From: Phycicoccus avicenniae_A
GTDB taxonomy: Bacteria > Actinomycetota > Actinomycetes > Actinomycetales > Dermatophilaceae
Direction of reading: 5' to 3'
NCBI RefSeq assembly: GCF_050496545.1
Contig: NZ_JBNVZV010000009.1
Location: 93,131 to 157,130, forward strand
DNA length: 64,000 bases
This document shows, in pieces, positions 27,300-35,997 of this stretch (positions are counted from its first letter, which is position 1; each line of letters starts with the position of its first letter). The translations under genes were made by a program, and so were the position numbers. Under the pieces are notes generated by a model. That model was given only the letters and a program-made list of their open reading frames with translations, did not search any database and was not told where the DNA came from.

Positions 27300-28045
27300 C
27301 AGTCCGCCAGGGGGTTGTCGTAGGGGGTGCTCGGGAGCGGCACGATCTCGATGTCGCCGGCCAGGCTGAGCATCGCGGTCATCGTGCCGACGATCCCTTC
27401 GGCGATGTCGAACGCGGTCTGCATCGCCGACACGGCGTCCTTGACGAGCGAGATCGCGAAGGCGGTGGCCGCGCCGAGGCCGAAGCCGCTCGCGACGGCC
27501 CCGAAGCCGGTCCAGCCCGAGGCGGCCATCGCACCGAGGCAGATCGTCACCCCGAGGACGGCATCGACCAGCATCTCGCAGATGCTCTCGACCTCGTCGT
27601 GGCAGTGCCGGATGCCGAAGGCCATCGTGTCCAGGGACTTCGCGATGTCCTCGAGCGCCTCCTGCATCGCCCCCACCGAGGCCGCGAGCCCCGAGAAGTA
27701 GGTGTCCATCGCCTGGGCCGCGGTGCCCGTCCACTCGGAGCGGGCCACGGTCACGGCGCTGTCGAGCCGGGCCTGGTAGCCGTCGCAGAAGTAGCCGAGC
27801 ATCCGGCAGGCCGTCGCGGCCTTCGAGACGGCGGTCCAGTCCCCCGCGATGAGGTCGCCCCAGGCGTCCGGCACGTCCTCGCCACTGACCAGCTCGAAGG
27901 CCTTCCAGGCGAACTGGCCGAGCGAGGGGATCGAGTGCATGAAGTTCTCGACCGCGTCCCACTCCTCGCCGACCTTGTCCGAGGGCCAGGGCTCGACGAG
28001 GACGCTCGCCGGGTCGCCGCCGCCGCCGGCGTCGTCCTGGCGCAT
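27299..28045 (-). CDS. WXG100-like protein with C-terminal hydrophobic region
   Basis: 248-aa helical protein. A W-T-G turn lies at 105-107 (ARSEWTG) between two long helices, as in WXG100 proteins, the substrates of type VII secretion. The C-terminal half has hydrophobic, glycine-rich segments (about 170-205). It looks like a long WXG/LXG-type or PPE-like effector carrier but has no recognisable toxin domain. Overlaps both neighbours by one base (TGATG). No secretion ATPase (EccC) or membrane component is nearby. Family call is moderate. Confidence 0.65.
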   Translation of the reverse strand: MRQDDAGGGGDPASVLVEPWPSDKVGEEWDAVENFMHSIPSLGQFAWKAFELVSGEDVPDAWGDLIAGDWTAVSKAATACRMLGYFCDGYQARLDSAVTVARSEWTGTAAQAMDTYFSGLAASVGAMQEALEDIAKSLDTMAFGIRHCHDEVESICEMLVDAVLGVTICLGAMAASGWTGFGAVASGFGLGAATAFAISLVKDAVSAMQTAFDIAEGIVGTMTAMLSLAGDIEIVPLPSTPYDNPLAD

Positions 28046-28392
28046 CACTGGCTCCAGTAGGTGCGGTCGAGGCGCTCGGACGTGCGCGCGTCGGTGCGGC
28101 GGTAGACCTCCGCCGCGGCGCCGAGCTCGGTCCCGGAGTCGCGGGAGACCGTCGAGAGGTCGCCGAAGTACTCGCCCACGGTGCCCTCGAGGTCGTACAT
28201 CCACTCGCAGACCATGAGCATCAGCGAGCTGCCGCTGTTGGTGAGCAGCAGGTTCCCCTGGGCGTAGGTCTGGGCCTGGCCGGCGCTGTCGGCGAGGTCG
28301 CCGACCTTGAGCCCCAGTGCGCGCACCGCTCCCGGGTCGACCTCGAACTTCTCGCCCGAGCCCGGTCCCCCCGTGTCGTCGTCCTTGCGCAC
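28045..28392 (-). CDS. Small WXG100/EspC-like helical protein
   Basis: 115-aa helical protein with no signal peptide, sized and arranged like WXG100/EspC-type small partners (helix, SGSSLMLMVCEW turn, helix). The GTG at 28392 follows GGGAGGGAGAG by five bases. First gene of a tightly coupled three-gene unit with 1-nt overlaps, so it likely forms a heterodimer with the 248-aa protein. No canonical W-x-G is present; the assignment rests on size, helicity and context. Confidence 0.6.
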   Translation of the reverse strand: MRKDDDTGGPGSGEKFEVDPGAVRALGLKVGDLADSAGQAQTYAQGNLLLTNSGSSLMLMVCEWMYDLEGTVGEYFGDLSTVSRDSGTELGAAAEVYRRTDARTSERLDRTYWSQ

Positions 28393-28490
28393 CGATGCTC
28401 TCCCTCCCCCGGGCGGGCCCCCCTCGGGCCGCCGCTGCGCAGAGCATGCCAGCACGCCGTCGGCGCTGTCGACGGGGAGGGTCCCCGGGG

Positions 28491-29957
28491 TCAGGCCCGC
28501 GACTCGGGCTGCTCGGCCCACCAGGCGAGCAGCCGCTCGCGGGCGGCGTCGGGTCCGATGGGTCCCTCGTCGAGGCGGACCGCGAGGAGGTGCTTGTAGG
28601 CCCGGCCGAGCACCGGCCCGGGGCGGATGCCGAGCGCCTCGGCGATCTGGTTCCCGTCGAGCTCGGGGCGCACGGCCTTGAGCTCCTCCTCGGCGGTGAG
28701 CCGCTCGATGCGCACCTCGAGGTCGTCGTAGGCGGCCGACAGACGCCGCGCCTTCTTGACGTTGCGGGTCGTGCAGTCGGCCCGGGTCAGCCGGTGCAGG
28801 CGGGGCAGCAGGTCGCCGGCGTCGGTGACGTACCGGCGTACCGCCGAGTCGCTCCACTGGCCCTCGCCGTACCCGTGGAAGCGCAGGTGCAGCTCGACGA
28901 GCCGGGCCACCGCCTTGACCGTCTCCTTGTCGAAGCGCAGGGCCTTGAGGCGCCGGGCGGCCATCTTGGCCCCGACCACCTCGTGGTGGTGGAACGAGAC
29001 GCCGCCGCCGTCCTCGAAGCGGCGGGTCGGCGGCTTGCCGACGTCGTGGAGCAGCGCCGCGAGCCTTAGCACGAGGTCGGGGCCGGGCACCGACTCCGGC
29101 GGGCCGTCGGCCGGCCCCTCGAGGTCGATGGCCTGCTCGAGGACGATCATCGAGTGGACGTAGACGTCCTTGTGGCGGTGGTGCTCGTCGACCTCGAGCT
29201 GCAGGGCCGGGAGCTCGGGGAGGACGACGGCGGCCAGCCCGGAGCCGACGAGCAGCTCGAGGCCGGCACGGGGATGGGCGCCGCAGAGCAGCTTGACCAG
29301 CTCGTCGCGCACGCGCTCGGCCGAGACCCGCTCGATGTCCCCGGCCATCTCGCGCATCGCGTCGAGGACGTCCGGCGCCGGCACGAACCCCAGCTGGGCG
29401 ACGAAGCGGGCGGCGCGCATCATCCGCAGCGGGTCGTCGCCGAAGGAGACCTCCGGGGCCGACGGGGTGCGCAGGACCCTGGCCTCGAGGTCGCCGAGGC
29501 CGCCGTGCGGGTCGACGAAGGCGAGGTCGGGCAGGCGCAGGGCCATCGCATTGACGGCGAAGTCGCGGCGGACGAGGTCCTCCTCGAGGGAGTCCCCGAA
29601 GGCCACGACCGGCTTGCGGGTGACGCCGTCGTAGGCGTCGGCGCGGTACGTGGTCACCTCGACGACGGTCGCGCCGCGGCGGGCGCCGATGGTGCCGAAG
29701 GCGCGGCCCATGTCCCACGTCGCGCTGCCCCAGTCGGCGAGGATCCGCTCGGTGTCGTCCGGGCCGGCCGAGGTGGTCAGGTCCAGGTCGGCGGAGACTC
29801 TGCCGAGGAAGGCGTCGCGCACCGGCCCGCCGACGAGCGCGAGCTCGTGCCCCGCCGCCGTGAAGCGCTCCCCGAGGTCGGTGAGCACGGGCAGGACGGG
29901 GGCGAGGCCGGCCACCGCGGCCCGCAGGAGCGCGGCGGGGGGCTGACGGTCGGACAC
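28491..29957 (-). CDS. cca: CCA tRNA nucleotidyltransferase
   Basis: 488-aa enzyme adding or repairing the 3' CCA end of tRNAs. The nucleotidyltransferase motif GGPVRDAFLG and the metal site DLDLTT open the protein. The R-R-D-F-x-x-N-A-M block follows, and an HD domain (LLHDVGKP) lies in the second half, as in actinobacterial PcnA/Cca. GTG at 29957 is chosen; a TTG three codons upstream is also possible. Divergent from the Nudix gene, the same arrangement as in Mycobacterium. Confidence 0.94.
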   Translation of the reverse strand: MSDRQPPAALLRAAVAGLAPVLPVLTDLGERFTAAGHELALVGGPVRDAFLGRVSADLDLTTSAGPDDTERILADWGSATWDMGRAFGTIGARRGATVVEVTTYRADAYDGVTRKPVVAFGDSLEEDLVRRDFAVNAMALRLPDLAFVDPHGGLGDLEARVLRTPSAPEVSFGDDPLRMMRAARFVAQLGFVPAPDVLDAMREMAGDIERVSAERVRDELVKLLCGAHPRAGLELLVGSGLAAVVLPELPALQLEVDEHHRHKDVYVHSMIVLEQAIDLEGPADGPPESVPGPDLVLRLAALLHDVGKPPTRRFEDGGGVSFHHHEVVGAKMAARRLKALRFDKETVKAVARLVELHLRFHGYGEGQWSDSAVRRYVTDAGDLLPRLHRLTRADCTTRNVKKARRLSAAYDDLEVRIERLTAEEELKAVRPELDGNQIAEALGIRPGPVLGRAYKHLLAVRLDEGPIGPDAARERLLAWWAEQPESRA

Positions 29958-30034
29958 GAGCGCCAAGCCTAGGTGCTGCGACAGGGGGCGCCCGCGACGA
30001 CCCCGACCACCCGGCCGCGTGCAGTCCCAGTGGT

Positions 30035-30040
30035 TACAGT
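30035..30040 (+). promoter_or_regulatory. -10 element of a leaderless promoter (Nudix gene)
   Basis: TACAGT ends six bases before the ATG at 30047, which places transcription start at the initiation codon itself. No ribosome binding site lies in the interval. This matches the leaderless arrangement common in actinobacteria. Confidence 0.65.
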
Positions 30041-30046
30041 GACCAG

Positions 30047-30538
30047 ATGAGCCACGCCGCTGCCGATCCGACCGGGGTGGGGCCCCGGCGGCTCCCGGCG
30101 GTCGAGGAGCGCAGCGCGGGCGGCGTCGTCGTCGACGTGCACGAGGGGCGGGCCCGCATCGCCGTCATCGCCCGGCGCAACCGGGCCGGACGCGTCGAGT
30201 GGTGCCTGCCCAAGGGCCACATCGAGGGAGAGGAGACCCTGCCGGAGACCGCCGTGCGCGAGGTCGAGGAGGAGACCGGCATCGAGGGCCGCGTCCTCAT
30301 CGAGCTGGGCACCATCGACTACTGGTTCGCGGCCGGCGACCGGCGCATCCACAAGTACGTGCACCACTACCTGCTCGAGGCCACCGGCGGCTACCTGACC
30401 ATCGAGAAGGACCCCGACCACGAGGCCATCGACGTCGCGTGGCTGGCCCTCGAGGACGCCCACCGGCACCTCACCTTCCCCAACGAGCGGCGCATCGCCC
30501 GCCTCGCCTGGCAACGGTTGGCCGGGGACGCCGGATGA
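30047..30538 (+). CDS. Nudix hydrolase (MutT4-like)
   Basis: 163-aa Nudix pyrophosphatase. The Nudix box is complete: GHIEGEETLPETAVREVEEE followed by TGI. Substrates in the family are nucleoside or dinucleoside polyphosphates. Synteny with Rv3908 (mutT4) upstream of murJ supports a MutT4-like role in house-cleaning. Its stop overlaps the murJ start (ATGA), so the two are coupled. Transcription appears leaderless. Confidence 0.93.
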   Translation: MSHAAADPTGVGPRRLPAVEERSAGGVVVDVHEGRARIAVIARRNRAGRVEWCLPKGHIEGEETLPETAVREVEEETGIEGRVLIELGTIDYWFAAGDRRIHKYVHHYLLEATGGYLTIEKDPDHEAIDVAWLALEDAHRHLTFPNERRIARLAWQRLAGDAG

Positions 30539-32184
30539 GCTCCTCCGTCCAGAGCGTCGGGCGCTCGGGGGCGGTGATGGCGGCGGGGACGCTCGTCAGC
30601 CGTGTCGCCGGACTGCTGCGGGCCGTCCTCCTGACCGCCGTCATCGGCTCCACCGGGCTGGCCGCCGAGGCCTTCACCGTGGCCAACACCCTGCCCAACA
30701 GCCTCTACCTGCTGCTCGCGGGCGGCACGCTCAACGCCGTCCTCGTCCCGCAGATCATCCGGGCGCGCACCCGCCCCGACGCCGGCGAGGACTTCGTCAA
30801 CCGGCTCATCACGGCGGCCATCGCGCTCTTCGTCGTGGCCACGGTCGTCCTCACGCTGCTCTCGCCCGTCCTCGTGCGGCTCTACTTCGACACGACGAGC
30901 GAGGAGGCGCTGCGCCTCGCCACCGTCTTCGCCTTCGTGTGCGTGCCGCAGATCCTCTTCTACGGGCTGTACACGATCTTCGGCCAGGTCCTCAACGCCA
31001 ACGGCCGGTTCGCCGCGTTCACCTTCGCCCCGCTCGTCGCCAACGTCGTCGCCATCGGCGGGCTCCTGTGGTTCTCGGCCGCGGGGAACCCGTCGCGCGC
31101 GGCGCCGGGTGAGTGGACGCCGTCGATGATCGGCATCCTCGCGGGCACCGCCACCCTGTCGATCGCGATGCAGGCCGCGGCGCTCGTCGTCCCCCTGCGC
31201 CGGATGGGTTTCCGCTACCGGCCGCGCTGGGGCCTGCGCGGCCACGGGTTCGGGGCCGTCTCGGATGTCGCGAAGTGGAGCTTCGGCTCGATCGTCGTCG
31301 TCCAGATCGGGTTCTGGGTGACGACCAAGGTGCTGACCAACGCCGCCGACGAGGGCGCCCGCCAGGGGCTGAGCACCGCCGGCATCGCGGCCTTCAACCC
31401 CGCGCAGCTGCTCATGATGCTGCCGCACGGCCTCGTCACCGTCTCGCTCGTCACGGCGCTCTACACCCAGCTGTCGGAGGCGGCCTCGCGCGGGGACGAC
31501 GCCGCCGTGATGCGCCAGCACGAGCAGGGCCTGCGCATCCCGGCGCCGCTGCTGCTGCCCGTCGTGGCGCTCGTCCTCGCGACGGTGCCCCTCGTCACCG
31601 CCACGCTCTTCTTCCGGAGCCCCCTCTCCGAGACCGAGGCCATCGCGGCCGTCCTCGTGGGGCTCTTCGGCGGGATCGTCCCGCTGGGTTGGGTCTACCT
31701 CAACGACCGCGTCTTCTACGCCCAGCAGCAGACCTTCTGGTCCTTCCGCACCCAGTGCATCGTCACCGGCATCTCCGTGAGCATCGCGCTCCTCGCCTCG
31801 ACCCTGTCGCCGGGGCGCACCGCCACCGTGCTCGCCTTCGGCCAGACCTTCGCCTACGTCGTCGGGGCCTGCGTCGGATGGGCGGTCCTGCGCCGCCAGC
31901 ACGGGCGGATCGGGCTGCGCGGGGCGTCCTCGGTGTACCTGAAGGTCGGGGTGCCGGCCGTCGTCACCGCCGTCGTGCTCGGTCTGGCGATCCGCGGCCT
32001 CTTCCCGGACCTCGGCGAGGACCGCGGGGTCCACGCCATCGTCCAGGGCGGGCTCGTCCTCGGGGTCGCCGGCCTCGTCGAGCTCACCGTCACGTGGGGT
32101 GTCGCGCACCTGCTCGGCGTCGAGGAGGTCGGGCGGTTCCTCTCGCCGGTCCTGCGCCGTGTGCGCGCCCTCGGTCGGCGCTGA
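30535..32184 (+). CDS. murJ: Lipid II flippase MurJ
   Basis: 549-aa MOP-superfamily flippase that moves lipid II across the membrane for peptidoglycan synthesis. About 14 membrane segments are visible, and the MurJ opening is conserved (GTLVSRVAGLLRAVLL, then NTLPNSLYLLLAGG). The mycobacterial homologue carries a pseudokinase and an outer domain on the same chain; here the protein stops after the membrane region and those parts are encoded by the next gene. Start ATG overlaps the Nudix stop by 4 bp. Confidence 0.95.
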   Translation: MSSSVQSVGRSGAVMAAGTLVSRVAGLLRAVLLTAVIGSTGLAAEAFTVANTLPNSLYLLLAGGTLNAVLVPQIIRARTRPDAGEDFVNRLITAAIALFVVATVVLTLLSPVLVRLYFDTTSEEALRLATVFAFVCVPQILFYGLYTIFGQVLNANGRFAAFTFAPLVANVVAIGGLLWFSAAGNPSRAAPGEWTPSMIGILAGTATLSIAMQAAALVVPLRRMGFRYRPRWGLRGHGFGAVSDVAKWSFGSIVVVQIGFWVTTKVLTNAADEGARQGLSTAGIAAFNPAQLLMMLPHGLVTVSLVTALYTQLSEAASRGDDAAVMRQHEQGLRIPAPLLLPVVALVLATVPLVTATLFFRSPLSETEAIAAVLVGLFGGIVPLGWVYLNDRVFYAQQQTFWSFRTQCIVTGISVSIALLASTLSPGRTATVLAFGQTFAYVVGACVGWAVLRRQHGRIGLRGASSVYLKVGVPAVVTAVVLGLAIRGLFPDLGEDRGVHAIVQGGLVLGVAGLVELTVTWGVAHLLGVEEVGRFLSPVLRRVRALGRR

Positions 32185-32193
32185 CCCCTCCCC

Positions 32194-32227
32194 TACGATG
32201 GAACGACCCGCCGGTCGCCGGCGGGTC
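32194..32227 (+). promoter_or_regulatory. Possible promoter and hairpin between murJ and pseudokinase
   Basis: TACGAT (32194-32199) could be a -10 element. Right after it GACCCGCCGG (32205-32214) pairs perfectly with 32218-32227 around a 3-nt loop. The stem would lie at the 5' end of a transcript starting here, or attenuate murJ readthrough. It allows the two genes to be expressed unequally. Confidence 0.45.
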
Positions 32228-32259
32228 TCGACCGTGACCGACGACCGGAAGGAGCCACG

Positions 32260-34278
32260 GTGAAGGGCGTTGGACCCGGCACCGTCCTCGGTGGCCGCTA
32301 CACGGTGCACCGCAGGCTCGCCCAGGACCGCGGCACCGAGCGCTGGACCGCCGACGACACCACGCTGGGTCGTCGGGTCTCGGTCCTCGTCGTGCCCACC
32401 GACGACCACCGCGCGCCCGCGTTCCTCGATGCCGCCCGCCGCGCCGGCTCGGTCGCCCACGCCGTGCTGGTGCGCATCCTCGACGTCGGCGAGGACGACG
32501 AGGTCGCCTACGTCGTCGAGGAGGAGCTCGCCGACGCCCGCACGCTGGCCGACCTCGTCACCGACGGCGGCATCCCGGGCGACGAGGTGCGTCGCATCAC
32601 CGGCGAGGTCGCCTCGGCGCTCGAGTCGGCCCGCCAGCGCGGCCTGCACCACCTCGACCTCACCCCCGACGACGTCCTGCGCACCCCCGACGGCGAGGTG
32701 CGCCTGCGCGGCCTCGAGATCGCCGCGGTGCGGGCCGGCGAGGACGGCCTCGAGCCGGAGGAGTCCGCCCGCCGCGACGCGGTCGGCGTCGTCGCGCTCA
32801 CCTACGCCGGGCTCACCGGGCTCTGGCCGCTCGGCTCGGGGGCTGCTGGCCTGGCGCGTGCACCCCGCGTGCCCGGCGGGGTCGCCACCCCGTCCGAGAT
32901 CGCGGCGGGCGTGCCCCGCGACCTCGACGCCATCTGCCGGCTCACGCTCCGCGAGGACGAGGGCCCCACGAGCCCCGGCGACTACGCCCGCCAGGTGGCG
33001 CCGTGGCCCTCGCGCCAGGTGGTCGGACGACCGGTCGTCCCCGCTGCCGCGCCCGCCGAGGAGCCCGAGCCCACGCCCGAGGAGCCCACCCCTGACGAGC
33101 CCGCCGGCGAGGCGTCCGAGCCGAGCCCCGCCGCGCCGGCCGCCGCCGCGACGGTCGCCGGCACGGCCGCGCTGCCCGCCCTCCCGGTCCTCCCCGACCC
33201 GCCCGCCCCGGCCGGAGGCGACGACGACGAGCCGACGCGCGTCATCGAGCGGCCCACCCCCCCGGAGTGGCTGCACAGCGAGACCGGCGAGCTCCCCGGC
33301 ACGCCCGCCGCGGACGAGGCGGCGCCCGCCACCCCCGGACCCGTGACACCCGCCGCGGCCACCGTCGCCGCGCCGGCGGTCCCTCGCCGCCCGGAGGCCG
33401 AGGAGCAGGTCGCGGACGACGACGACGTCGAGGACCTCGACGACGACCGCGAGGGTCGCGGCGCCGTCGCGTCGGCCGCGGTCGCCGGGGCGATCGGCAC
33501 GGTGGGTTCGCGGGTCAGCGGCCTGGCCCGCCGGGCGGTCGACAAGGTCTCCGAGCTCTCCCCCGACACCCAGGCCGTCGAGCGTCACGACGGCCTGGAC
33601 GACCTCGACGCCCCGGCGCCCTTCGTGCCGGCCGAGCCCCTCACCAGGGACGAGTCGAAGCTGGCGCTCGGCATCGTCGTGGCCTTCCTCGTCCTGGCCC
33701 TGGTCATCGGCATCTACGGCGTCACGAAGATCGGCTCCAACTCCGACCTCCTCGGCGACACCACCGCGGCCCCCTCCACCTCCTCCTCCGCCACGCCCAC
33801 GCCCACCGGGTCGGCGTCGGAGAACCCCGACGAGGGGGGCACCCCCGAGCCGCTGGCCATCCTCAAGGTCGAGGCCTACGACCCGGAGGGTGACGGCGCC
33901 GAGAACAACAGCACCACTCCGAAGACCTACGACGGCGACACCTCCACCGGGTGGAGCTCGGAGAACTACCGCACCGACGCCTTCGGCGGCCTGAAGAAGG
34001 GGCTCGGCCTCGTCGTCGACCTCGGGCCGAACAAGAAGCCGCAGAACGTGCGGCTGGTCATCCCGCAGCGGGTCGACCTCGAGGTGTACGTGGGGCCCGA
34101 CGCCGGCCTCGAGGGCGCGAAGAAGATCGGCACCAAGGCCGACGCGCAGGGCACGGTCGACCTGCCGGTTCCGGCCGATGTGACCGGCCAGTACATCATC
34201 ATCTGGTACACCGGACTCCACCCCGACGACCAGGGCAAGCGCAGGGCGTGGCTCGACGAGGTCGTCGTCACCGGCTGA
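32260..34278 (+). CDS. Membrane pseudokinase with extracellular beta-sandwich (MviN C-terminal equivalent)
   Basis: 672-aa protein. Residues about 10-255 have a kinase fold (GTVLGGRYTVHRRLAQ), but the glycine loop is broken, the HRD position reads HLD (LHHLDLTPDDVL) and DFG is replaced by GLEIAA, so it cannot be a normal kinase. A ~200-residue Pro/Ala/Asp linker leads to one membrane span (about 467-490) and an outer beta domain (about 545-672) of discoidin-like type (TYDGDTSTGWSSENY). In Mycobacterium the same parts are fused to MurJ (MviN), where the pseudokinase is phosphorylated by PknB and bound by FhaA. Starts with GTG after AAGGAG. Confidence 0.88.
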   Translation: MKGVGPGTVLGGRYTVHRRLAQDRGTERWTADDTTLGRRVSVLVVPTDDHRAPAFLDAARRAGSVAHAVLVRILDVGEDDEVAYVVEEELADARTLADLVTDGGIPGDEVRRITGEVASALESARQRGLHHLDLTPDDVLRTPDGEVRLRGLEIAAVRAGEDGLEPEESARRDAVGVVALTYAGLTGLWPLGSGAAGLARAPRVPGGVATPSEIAAGVPRDLDAICRLTLREDEGPTSPGDYARQVAPWPSRQVVGRPVVPAAAPAEEPEPTPEEPTPDEPAGEASEPSPAAPAAAATVAGTAALPALPVLPDPPAPAGGDDDEPTRVIERPTPPEWLHSETGELPGTPAADEAAPATPGPVTPAAATVAAPAVPRRPEAEEQVADDDDVEDLDDDREGRGAVASAAVAGAIGTVGSRVSGLARRAVDKVSELSPDTQAVERHDGLDDLDAPAPFVPAEPLTRDESKLALGIVVAFLVLALVIGIYGVTKIGSNSDLLGDTTAAPSTSSSATPTPTGSASENPDEGGTPEPLAILKVEAYDPEGDGAENNSTTPKTYDGDTSTGWSSENYRTDAFGGLKKGLGLVVDLGPNKKPQNVRLVIPQRVDLEVYVGPDAGLEGAKKIGTKADAQGTVDLPVPADVTGQYIIIWYTGLHPDDQGKRRAWLDEVVVTG

Positions 34279-34291
34279 GAGGGCTGACCCC

Positions 34292-34885
34292 GTGAACGCC
34301 GAGGACCTCCAGGACCTCGACGACGCCGCGCTCCTCGCGCGGCACGTCGCGGGGGACGGCGGGGTCGCCTTCGGTGAGCTCTTCCGCCGGCACCGCGACC
34401 GGATGTACGCCGTCGCGATGCGCACCACCGGCCGCCCCGAGCTCGCCGCCGACGCCGTCCAGGAGGCCTTCATCTCGGCCTTCCGCCGCGCCGAGGCCTA
34501 CCGGGGCGAGGCCGCGGTGACCACCTGGCTGCACCGCATCGTCGTCAACGCCTGCCTCGACCGGTTGCGGCGCGAGAAGGTCTCGGTGCGCCGCGCCGGC
34601 GACCTCGGCGAACTCGACCTCCCCGACCACCACGACCGGCACGCCTCCACCGAGACCGCCCTCGTCGTCCGGGAGGCGCTCGCGCGGCTGCCCGAGGCGC
34701 AGCGTGCCGCGCTCGTCCTCGTCGACATGCACGGGGTGCCGGTCGCCGAGGCGGCGGTGGTCCTCGGGGTCGCCGAGGGCACCGTGAAGTCCCGGTGCTT
34801 CCGGGGCCGGGAGGCGCTCGCGGCGATGCTGCGCCCCCCACCGGCCTCGGCGGAGGACCACGTGGAACCGCAGGGGGCCTCGTGA
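34292..34885 (+). CDS. sigM: ECF sigma factor SigM
   Basis: 197-aa extracytoplasmic-function sigma factor. Region 2 (about 25-95: FGELFRRHRDRMYAVAMR, AADAVQEAFISAFRRA) and region 4 (about 125-178: RLPEAQRAALVLVDMHG, EGTVKSRCFRGREAL) are intact. Placement between the murJ/pseudokinase pair and trxBA equals sigM of Mycobacterium (Rv3911). Starts with GTG 13 bp after the pseudokinase stop. The next gene is its likely anti-sigma factor. Confidence 0.93.
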   Translation: MNAEDLQDLDDAALLARHVAGDGGVAFGELFRRHRDRMYAVAMRTTGRPELAADAVQEAFISAFRRAEAYRGEAAVTTWLHRIVVNACLDRLRREKVSVRRAGDLGELDLPDHHDRHASTETALVVREALARLPEAQRAALVLVDMHGVPVAEAAVVLGVAEGTVKSRCFRGREALAAMLRPPPASAEDHVEPQGAS

Positions 34886-34976
34886 CGTCCCACCCCCGGT
34901 CGACGCCCTGCCCGGCCCCGACCCATCGCCACCGCACCATCGGCCGCCCCCGGCACGGCGGCCCCCGGAGGACCTC

Positions 34977-35807
34977 GTGAGCCACCCCCACGACGACACC
35001 GACCCGATCGAGCACGACCCCACGGGGATGCGTGCCCTGCTCGGGTCCCTCCCCGACCCCGGACCGATGCCCGCCGACCTCGTCGCCCGCATCGAGGCCG
35101 CCCTCGCCGACGAGGTGCGAGCCTCCTCCTCCCCCGTTGCGGCCCTCTCCGGTCCCCGGCCCTCGACCGGCGCCGAGGACCCCGCGGACGACGTCCCGGC
35201 CACGGTGGTCCCGCTGCCCGTCCGCCGCTCGCGCTGGCACCTGGTGGCGGTCGCGGCGGCGGTCGTCGGGGTGGTGGGGCTCGGGGGGCTCGTCGTCGAG
35301 ACGGTGCGCCCGGGCGGGCTGACCGCGAGCCTGGGCGTCAGTGACGACTCCGGTGCCGCCTCGGCCGCCGGCGGTGCCGACACCGGGGCCGACCCCGGTG
35401 GCGAGCGCACGCTCCTCGCCGAGGACGGCAGCCTCGGCGTCGTGGTCCTCGGCGGCGACCGGCGCTACACGGTGGCCGGCCTCGTCGACGAGGTGCGGGC
35501 GACGCTCCCGTGGGACGGCACCGGCCGCAGACCGACCGGGTTCTCCGAGACCGCGCCCGACCAGGCACCCCAGCGCGAGGACGTGGCCGGCGCCCTCTCG
35601 ACCGCCGCCGGCGCCCGCGCCTGCGCCGACGGCCTCGGGGTCCCCACCGACGACACGGTCGTCCTCGACCTGGCCATGGTCGACGACTCCCCCGCGGCCG
35701 TGCTGGTCGCCACCTCGGCGTCCGGCGAGCGTCGCGTCTGGGCGGTCTCACGCACCTGCACCGCGCAGGCCCCGGGCATCCTCGCCGGTCCCGAGCGGGT
35801 CGCCTGA
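34977..35807 (+). CDS. Putative membrane anti-sigma factor (RsmA-like)
   Basis: 276-aa single-span protein. The cytoplasmic N-terminus (1-83) includes a short helix (ALLGSLPDPGPMPADLVARI) suited to binding a sigma factor, the membrane span is at about 88-110, and the rest is extracytoplasmic. It lies between sigM and trxB, matching Rv3912, the SigM anti-sigma. No zinc-binding HxxxCxxC motif is seen, so it is not a ZAS protein. GTG start with GGAGG five bases before it. Function rests on position and topology. Confidence 0.75.
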   Translation: MSHPHDDTDPIEHDPTGMRALLGSLPDPGPMPADLVARIEAALADEVRASSSPVAALSGPRPSTGAEDPADDVPATVVPLPVRRSRWHLVAVAAAVVGVVGLGGLVVETVRPGGLTASLGVSDDSGAASAAGGADTGADPGGERTLLAEDGSLGVVVLGGDRRYTVAGLVDEVRATLPWDGTGRRPTGFSETAPDQAPQREDVAGALSTAAGARACADGLGVPTDDTVVLDLAMVDDSPAAVLVATSASGERRVWAVSRTCTAQAPGILAGPERVA

Positions 35808-35911
35808 GCCCTCCCGGTGCGGCCCTCCCGGCCGGTTCGCCGCTCCGGTGACCGACACCCGCCCGTCCCACCCGTACCGGGCGTCCCGCACCGGCGGGGC
35901 GAGGCGGCGGC

Positions 35912-35938
35912 GGGAACAGTGCGGCCCTAGGATCGGTT
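35912..35938 (+). promoter_or_regulatory. Sigma-R/SigH-type thiol-stress promoter of trxBA
   Basis: GGGAAC (35912-35917), exactly 18 bp, then GTT (35936-35938). This matches the published GGGAAY-N18-GTT consensus of the disulfide-stress sigma factors SigR (Streptomyces) and SigH (Mycobacterium), whose classic target is trxBA. A housekeeping-like TAGGAT (35928-35933) lies inside the spacer. Confidence 0.75.
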
Positions 35939-35997
35939 CCACGAATGCACCGCATGTTGCGGTCGCCACCCGCTCGCACCACAAGGGGATGTGTCCC

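Noticed and set aside
30391..34473. Long minus-strand open frame opposite murJ and the pseudokinase
   Set aside because: Acidic/Arg-rich antisense translation with no recognisable fold.
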